Positions 57,212 to 64,000 of a stretch of DNA of 64,000 nt are shown one piece after another. How positions within the stretch are numbered: the first letter of the stretch is position 1; each line of letters opens with the position of its first letter. Under the pieces are notes generated by a model. It was not told where the DNA came from. It did no database searches and was given only the letters and a program-made list of their open reading frames with translations. The translations under genes and the position numbers were made by a program. The DNA comes from Sisyra terminalis (Eukaryota; Arthropoda; Insecta; Neuroptera; Sisyridae): NCBI GenBank assembly GCA_958496175.1, contig OY292274.1, forward strand, positions 10,685,689 to 10,749,688, given 5' to 3'.

Positions 57212-57835
57212 AATTGAATATTAAAAATATTAAATAAAAAAACCGATTTTAAACAACCTGAATTGTCTTCTTATTTAATAAAAGCTGAGACCTGAATTTT
57301 ATCATCTAGTAAATATTAAATTAAACATTAAATTTAAGCTTTCAAATTACTTATCCGGAAGTTTAAAATATATCAAGCTGAATTAATAAAAAATAGAACT
57401 GACGAACAATAAATTGAGTCTCTTAGTCTTGTCGCCAATAAAAGCATAAGGGGTTGAAGTAAGAGATGACAATTTATGTAGAAACTCGTCATAATATTTA
57501 TAAAAAAATAAAATAAAACAATTCTGCAAAAAAATTATAGTTTTTTTTTTTTTTTTGCGTAAGTATTTGGGTGTGCTGAATACGAAAATGACTTTGTTAT
57601 GGCTTGGTATAGTCTGTATAAATTTTAAAACAGTAATTAGAATTAAATTGTACCTATTTATTATTTTTTTCAGTAAAATTTTGAGTTTTGCAAAAAAACG
57701 TGACGTTCAGGAGTTTTTTAACTTTACAAAAGATCAAAATGCAGTTGAAAGCAATCAGACAGCATTTTTGTTGCAGATCTGTGTAAAAATTAAATTTTGT
57801 ATTTAGATACGAAATAAATAAACAATTATTTAAGC

Positions 57836-58649
57836 AAAATTAGATTTTTTCGCTGACTTTGAACAGTTATACTGTGTATACAATATATAGAATATATTGC
57901 GGTTCAATTTATGAAGCATAATAACATATAAAATCATACCATAAAGATAAATTTGAACAGAAGTTGAAACAAAAATATTTCGTGACGTATTTTTGCCCAG
58001 ATACGTATGTCGATTGCCAAGCAATCTTCTTCTGTGGTCATCAAGTAGTTTGAATCACTGTAACTGCTTTGTGATAATTCACAAAATAATCACGGATTGA
58101 CCTCAATTTATAAGTCGTGCCTTTCACTTTTTGCGATGTGGTTATGGAGGGGGATGTGTTCCCAAATTTCCTTACTTTCACCGAATCCTTCGTAAGCAAT
58201 CCGAAAAGTGCCGAATTTTGAATTGGCCCATTTTCCTAATTTAGTACCTTTCCCTTTCTTTTAACAATTGCTATGCTTTCGAGTGCATCCAATCGGTTTG
58301 TGCGGTGAACACTTTTTAGAAGTCTAGCTTTTGCAAATGTATGCCCTGTTTCCGACAACCCCCCCCCTCCATAACTACATCGCAAAAAGAGAAAGGTACG
58401 ACTTATAAATTGAGGTCAATCCGTGATTATTTTGTGAATCACCACAAAGCAGTTACGGAGTGATCTAAATTACTTGATGACCACTTAGGAAGATTGCTTG
58501 GCAATCGAAATACGTATCTGGGCAATACGTCACGAATATTTTTGTTAGAACTTCTGTTCAAATTTATGTTTATGGTATTAATTTTATGTATTATTATATT
58601 AAATTATACTACATAAATTGGAACGCAATATATTCTATATATTGTATAC
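57836..58649. mobile_element. Hammerhead-carrying inverted-arm element, family b, copy 3 (longest)
   Basis: It has the tail (AAAATTAGATTTTTTCGCTG) on the left, inverted arms, and an interior of about 400 bp that the shorter copies lack. An exact 14-bp duplication ACAATTATTTAAGC flanks it (57822-57835 and 58650-58663). The interior is itself partly inverted (GTTATGGAGGGGG against CCCCCCTCCATAAC). Both hammerhead cores carry point changes (CAGAAGA on the left, CTTAGGA on the right), so this copy is probably inactive. No protein frame is seen. Confidence 0.85.
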
Positions 58650-58664
58650 ACAATTATTTAAGCG

Positions 58665-61600
58665 TTTTGAAATTTTGTACGCCATGTAAGGAGCGTAAAA
58701 ATTTGGGTGAAAATTTGTATAGAAGTCCAAACAAATACTTCATATATTTATCAAACAGATCTACATGATAGGGAAAGGCATCTGAGGTATGAGTGGAAAA
58801 ACGAAATACTTAAAAAAATGCTGATATCTTTGAAACTTCGAATAGTAGTTACTTGACTATAAATTTAAAGATATATTTTACTTATAGATAAAATAATGGT
58901 CCCTTATTCGCCTATTTAGCCAAAAATTATAATTAAAATAACTGAAAATGGTGAAGTTGATCTGTACCTTCTGGAAACCCCAGAAGGTACTGTCAAAACC
59001 GTTCTTTTTTTACTATTACACCCGGATTTACTATAAGCTCCTATTTTTACATTTAAATCCGGAAAATAAAAGGTAATAAGTATTCCACGCGAACCTAGTC
59101 GAAAAAAAAGAATCACCAAAATCAAAAAACTCTGTGGAAAATGACCTATTGTTACAAATTAAATTTTTAATGTCGGAACTTGATACATATTTTTGGCATC
59201 AAGGATATCTTATATTTCATATGATATACTCGAATTTATTCAAGAAAGTATTACGATAAAATTAAAAATACTTTATAAAATATTCCAAAAAAAAAAAACA
59301 AAAAAAAATATTTCTTTGAGATATAAGAATAATAATACAAAAATATATATGATCCCATACAATTTATCGGCTCCCATAACCGTTTTTACCCATAATCCAT
59401 TAATAGCTGTTTTAAACTAAAGATCTTTATCTTTATCGAATGTTTTTTCGTTTGGTTACTACTAATTGAGAAAAAGAAAATCTTTTTTATGTTTTTCACT
59501 AATTTCGATAAGCCGATTTAACGAAAATTCAATTTAATTTTATTGATCCACCGCCAAATTAATGTCTTTTGTGCACACTGTATTTTGAAAATTAAAGGAA
59601 ACATTGGCCTCAGGGGACTTCAGAACCAAATGTGTATTTCCTTTGAAATCTCATGATTGAATTTTCCTTTGCATTGTGATACTATTTAAAAAAAAAATAA
59701 TTAATGATAAGAACACGAGAAAATGGTTTGAATGTAAAATAATTTGTCTTTTGATTTATTGGTTTCTAAAATTACTTTTTAGTGCATAATACGAACATTT
59801 CACAATCGATTAAGTATTTTAGAAAAATATTAAGTGCAATGGCCGTTTTTCTAATAACAGCTTCAGCTGTGATCAGTGGTTGAATTAAATAAATCATAGA
59901 TATAAAATAATAAGTTTTGACCACTTACATCATAATCCTATATAAATATTGGCTTATTTTTGTTCCTGCATAAATCGTAGTAATTTAATTATTATCGATT
60001 CAAATATCCAAAAGAAACCAGTCAAACCCTTGTCAATTACAAGAAGCTTTATTTCTTTTGATTTTCAGTAATGAAATATGTTTGGTAAAAAAATTTTTAT
60101 TCCCATATTTATTATTAGTAAATTTTTTATCCTAAAGGCTGTTGCTACACATTTCCAAAGTCATTAAATCATAATTTATACAATATGAAATTGTATTTTT
60201 TTCCAGCTGATACATTTTTCTTGAGTCTGACATTATTTTCATTTTAAGATTTCCTTTTTTCAATATAGCTCAAGATTTTTATTTAAATATTCATTAGTTT
60301 CCGTTGAGAATATTTCTTTTTTTTTTTCAATAAGCGTTCATTGTTTTTGTGCCAACGACAAGGATGTGAATAGAAATTATGAGTAGGTAATAATAAATTC
60401 AAGGAGGGACTAGAAAAATTCTAGACATACCTTGAACTATGTATTAAGTATTGTCAGAGCTAATAATAAACACTGTTTATATTTTCTAAATTCTGAATAA
60501 TTTTAAAATATTCTTCTATCTTACTTTAATATTGAATTGAGCGTTTTACATGTATTTTTTATCAATAAATGTCTTAAGGTGGGAGATGTTACTTTCAATA
60601 ATGTTTTAACATTATCTATTTTTGATAAATTAAATAAATTTTAAGGAAAATATTTTTTAGGGAGGAATAGAGCAATCCATCAAAGTAGAGCAAGTTTTAC
60701 TTTTGCATAAGAATTTTTTATTTTTTTTAATTAAAATTTTGGTGCTTAGCCACTTAGGCCATATGCACCTTAGATATATTTACATAGGTGAGTTGCATAA
60801 GAATTAATCATAAAACTTTTTAAAATAAACCAAAAACCAAACTATTTAACATTGAAAAAATATAATATAATATAACTGATATATTTTTAAGTGAAACTTA
60901 TATCAACAAAATTGTAATAAAACGGCAATCAATAAAAGATACTTGTGAAAAAAATATAATTTCATGAAGAAGTAGGATAAAAAATACTAATTATTATTTT
61001 TGAAATAAAAAAAAACATAAAAAAGAATATAGAAAATATTTATTCTTCAATCATAAAACCCAATTCTTTTTATTCGTTCTTGTCTGATGGTTTATAGATT
61101 TTTTTCCTGAAATTCTAATTCAAATACGTTATGTGTCTGCCTGCTATATATCTCGGCGCATTATTATAACTTCTAGCAGGGGTTTTGGCTCTACAAAGAA
61201 ATGTGCACCCTTATATTATTATGTCAAGGGGTAGTAACCCACCTGCCCTGAACTATACGGAACCAGTCGAATGTGCCGTTACAAACTTAACGTTTTAATT
61301 TTGATGCAAATCTGCGAATTTTTGAAAAAATCAAATGAAATAAAATTTCAAACAATCGGAAAAAGGAAATATTTTTTTTACTTGAAACTCTATAATGAAC
61401 ATTTAGCAACCAAAATTAGAAAACTAAAAAACCCATATTGTTTAACTAATGATAAATTTTAAGCGCTGAAATTTTGTAATTTATTTCATGGAGTGGTGTT
61501 TTTCTTACAATTTTACGTTTTAACTGTTTCTCCCTTCAATAATCATTTAAACCTACTATTAAGATAGGCTGAAACACGCAAACAAAACATTGAAATTTGT

Positions 61601-62187
61601 TATGAAATGTCGTTGGTTTTGTTAACTAATCAATACTGAAAAGTTTCCCTTCTGAGCAGAAACAAACTAATAAAATACAAATGAAAATATAATCGACGAA
61701 AAAAGAAATTATTAAACCGTAAAAATTGATATTTTTGTTTAGATTTTTTTAATAATTTTGTATATGAGATCCAAATAATTTCATCTATGTTAAAATATTT
61801 TTTTGCCGAACATTTTCTGTTGGAAATGATTAATAATTAAATATATTATATAAATAATAAGAAAAATATTTTAGAAGACAACTTCCAATGACTAATCATG
61901 TGATATAACAGAAAAAAATTTTGAGAATTTATAATTTAATAAACATATTCACATTAAAATTGAATATAAAAAGATATTCACATGTAGTCAAATTCAAGGA
62001 TATGAGAATTATTTATTATACAACTGGAATTATTTGAATATTAACTTAATAAAAATATCCACTTACATAATATTCATAATTGAAAAAAATGATGATATGA
62101 AGAATATTTTTCTTAACTTTAATACAGGGAATAAGAAGACGCAGTACTTGAAAATAATTGCATGTAAAAGTTTTAAATTATGTAGAG
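58665..62187. other. No recognised feature
   Basis: About 3.5 kb of AT-rich DNA with a small hairpin near 58964-58993 (GTACCTTCTGG/CCAGAAGGTAC). A less AT-rich patch at about 61140-61275 has no coding or RNA signature that I recognise. Confidence 0.5.
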
Positions 62188-63227
62188 TAGACTGATTCAA
62201 AAAAAAAATGATCATTTTTTTTTTCTTAACTATATCGAAAACATTGTTGGAAACGACAAAAAAATATCCTGTGAAAGTTTAAGCTCTTAATATTTAATAT
62301 TAAGAGGTGCCGCATCGCAAATTTCGATTTTCCATTTAAATAACATCGGAACAATATTCTCTTACACTTTGGAATTTTATAGCTCACGTTGGTGACAATA
62401 TTTCGGAATGACCAAGGTATATTCTTGTAGAAAATTGAACGATCTACAAAAAAGGGTCTCTTACAAGTTTTTGATATATGTATTCCTTCAAAAGTTATTC
62501 GAGGTCAAAGTTGAACTAAAGAGAAATTTTAATATTTTTTCAATTTTTTGACGCAACCCTTCAATGTTATGAGAAAATTTTATTGGAAATTTTTTGTAGA
62601 GCACTTTTTTATCTATAACTTATCACAATAAAAGTTTTTGATATTTTGACAGGTCCTAAGTTATTTGCACTCAACTGAAAATATTCGTAATATTATTGTT
62701 TTAAATTAATAATATTCCTGAATTATTATAGTTTTAACATAAAATTTTTTTTTTTATTACTTAGAACCTTTAAAAAATATCAAAAACTTTTACAGAGATA
62801 AGTTATAGGAAAAAAAATGCTCTACAAAAAATGTCCTAAAAAATTTTCTCGTAAAATTGATGGTTGCGTCAAAAAATTGAAAAAGTTTTAAAATTTCTCT
62901 TGAGTTCAACTTTGACCTCGAATAACTTTTGAAGGAATACATATATCAAAAACTTGTAAGAGACCCTTTTTTGTAGATCGTTCAATTTTCTACAAGAATA
63001 TAATTTGGTCATTCCCAAATATTGTCACCAACGTGAGCTATAAAATTCCAAAGTGAAAGAGAATATTGTTCCCATGTTATTTAAATGGAAAATCGAAATT
63101 TGCGATGCGGCACCTCTTAATACTAATATTAAGAGCTTAAACTTTCACAGGATTTTTTTTGTCATTTCCAACAATATTTTCGATATAATTAAGAAAAAAA
63201 AATTATATTTTTTTTTGAATCAGTCTA
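62188..63227. mobile_element. TAGACTG foldback family, copy 4
   Basis: A full-length copy with ends TAGACTGATTC and GAATCAGTCTA, flanked by ATGTAGAG (62180-62187) and ATGTGGAG (63228-63235), an 8-bp repeat with one change. It is close in sequence to copy 1, with the same central layout. Confidence 0.87.
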
Positions 63228-63239
63228 ATGTGGAGTATA

Positions 63240-64000
63240 CAATTTTTTTAATTTAGTAAAAAAAAATTAATAGCTGGTTCTTCAACTATTGAAAATGGTA
63301 TACTACAAATCCATATAATAAAAGCTCTTTTAAAGTTCAGAACAAATCAATTAAAAGATACTTTAATAAGCTTTTCTCAAATATATTTTAAGTAAATTCT
63401 TATTTTCTTGCTTGGACACTAGTTCTAAAACTCGGAAATTTTTATTTTTGTTATTTCATTGCCAAATACCTAACTTAAGTATGTCTGACATTCTTTACTT
63501 TCATAAGAACATTTGCAACAAAATTTGGAAAGTCCAAAACATTGTTTATCTTAGTCGATTATTGATCGATTTTTATAGGTTTCTATTAAACTTGGTTAAA
63601 AATGATCCTAAGACTAGCAGCTTAACAGAATAAACATCCTTACTTAATTGGTAAAAATATACTGAGGACTAGGATCAAATAATAATCTGTTAAAAACTGA
63701 TTTTAACTGATTATTATTTGATCCTAGTTCCCTGAATATTTTTACCAATCTATCATTATCGAGGATCTGAAATTTTAAAATAAAATCCTTACTTAATTTT
63801 TTTTTCTAATCCCTTAAAGCATTTTCTTTTAAAATATAGGTTTTCTTAAAACTATGATATCAATGAAAAATGTATCTCTCCCCTCGAAAATTATTATCGG
63901 CGCCGATGGAAGAATTTATGTTAGCTTAAACTTTTCATTAAGGACAAAGACATTAAAAAGTTATGTCAAGGATGACTCATATTGTTCCAACAAAATAATC
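63240..64000. other. No gene seen; one short palindrome
   Basis: A 101-bp inverted repeat (63648-63748, TTGGTAAAAATAT...ATATTTTTACCAA) has arms sharing CTAGGATCAAATAATAATC. Otherwise AT-rich DNA without features. Confidence 0.5.

Larger units (their letters stand above)
57008..57308. mobile_element. Hammerhead-carrying inverted-arm element, family a, copy 2
   Basis: The inverted arms (AAGAAGACAATTCAGG and complement) almost meet, with only about 60 bp between them. The tail of about 35 nt (AATAAAAGCTGAGACC..TTTTATCATCTA) is on the right, the mirror of copy 1. An exact 13-bp duplication GTAAATATTAAAT flanks it (56995-57007 and 57309-57321). A one-sided tail plus a long exact duplication is the Penelope-like pattern. 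Confidence 0.8.

Noticed and set aside
1..64000. CRISPR arrays, operons, riboswitches, prokaryotic terminators, intact tRNA or rRNA genes
   Set aside because: None was found. The window is eukaryotic, and the only tRNA-like sequence is the decayed one in the Helitron.

Overview
The window is nuclear DNA of an arthropod, almost certainly an insect. It is AT-rich throughout. Its two recognisable host genes are interrupted by GT-AG introns, and it is crowded with insect-type transposable elements. There is no bacterial-style gene organisation. The sequence does not let me name the species or, with confidence, the order.

Region 1 (1 to about 23.15 kb) is the 5' part of an aquaporin gene on the minus strand. 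A TATA/initiator promoter and a non-coding exon lie at about 22.88-23.15 kb, the start-codon exon at 6989-7232, and an exon carrying the NPA motif runs off the left edge at 1-46. The promoter-to-CDS link is inferred from splice signals only. The two introns (about 15.6 and 6.9 kb) are packed with mobile DNA: foldback TA-target elements, hAT elements (one nested in the end of another), a Helitron, and inverted-arm elements carrying hammerhead-ribozyme-like motifs.

Region 2 (23.15-41.0 kb) has no confident intact host gene. It holds a 1.6 kb palindrome between 164-bp direct repeats, a TA element split by a second Helitron, two more copies of the TAGACTG foldback family around two exon-like acidic coding blocks, relics of hAT and mariner-type transposases, and a diverged threefold repeat just downstream of dlg1.

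Region 3 (41.03-50.47 kb) is the 3' half of discs large 1 (dlg1) on the minus strand: twelve exons join in frame and encode PDZ3, SH3, a variable hook and the guanylate-kinase-like domain. The most 5' exon has its own ATG and would give a 512-residue short isoform. Exons for PDZ1 and PDZ2 are not seen and should lie beyond the right edge.

Region 4 (50.5-64 kb) is upstream or intronic DNA of dlg1 with more elements.

The most unusual signal is that two unrelated inverted-arm families (copies at 8.2, 12.8, 19.7, 57.0 and 57.8 kb) each carry, in their arms, a 37-41 nt motif that folds as a hammerhead: stem I, CUGANGA, stem II, GAA, a self-complementary stem III and an NUH site. Both also have a one-sided tail of about 30-40 nt and target duplications of 9-14 bp, which is the structure described for Penelope-like retroelements. 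A third motif of the same type lies inside one copy.
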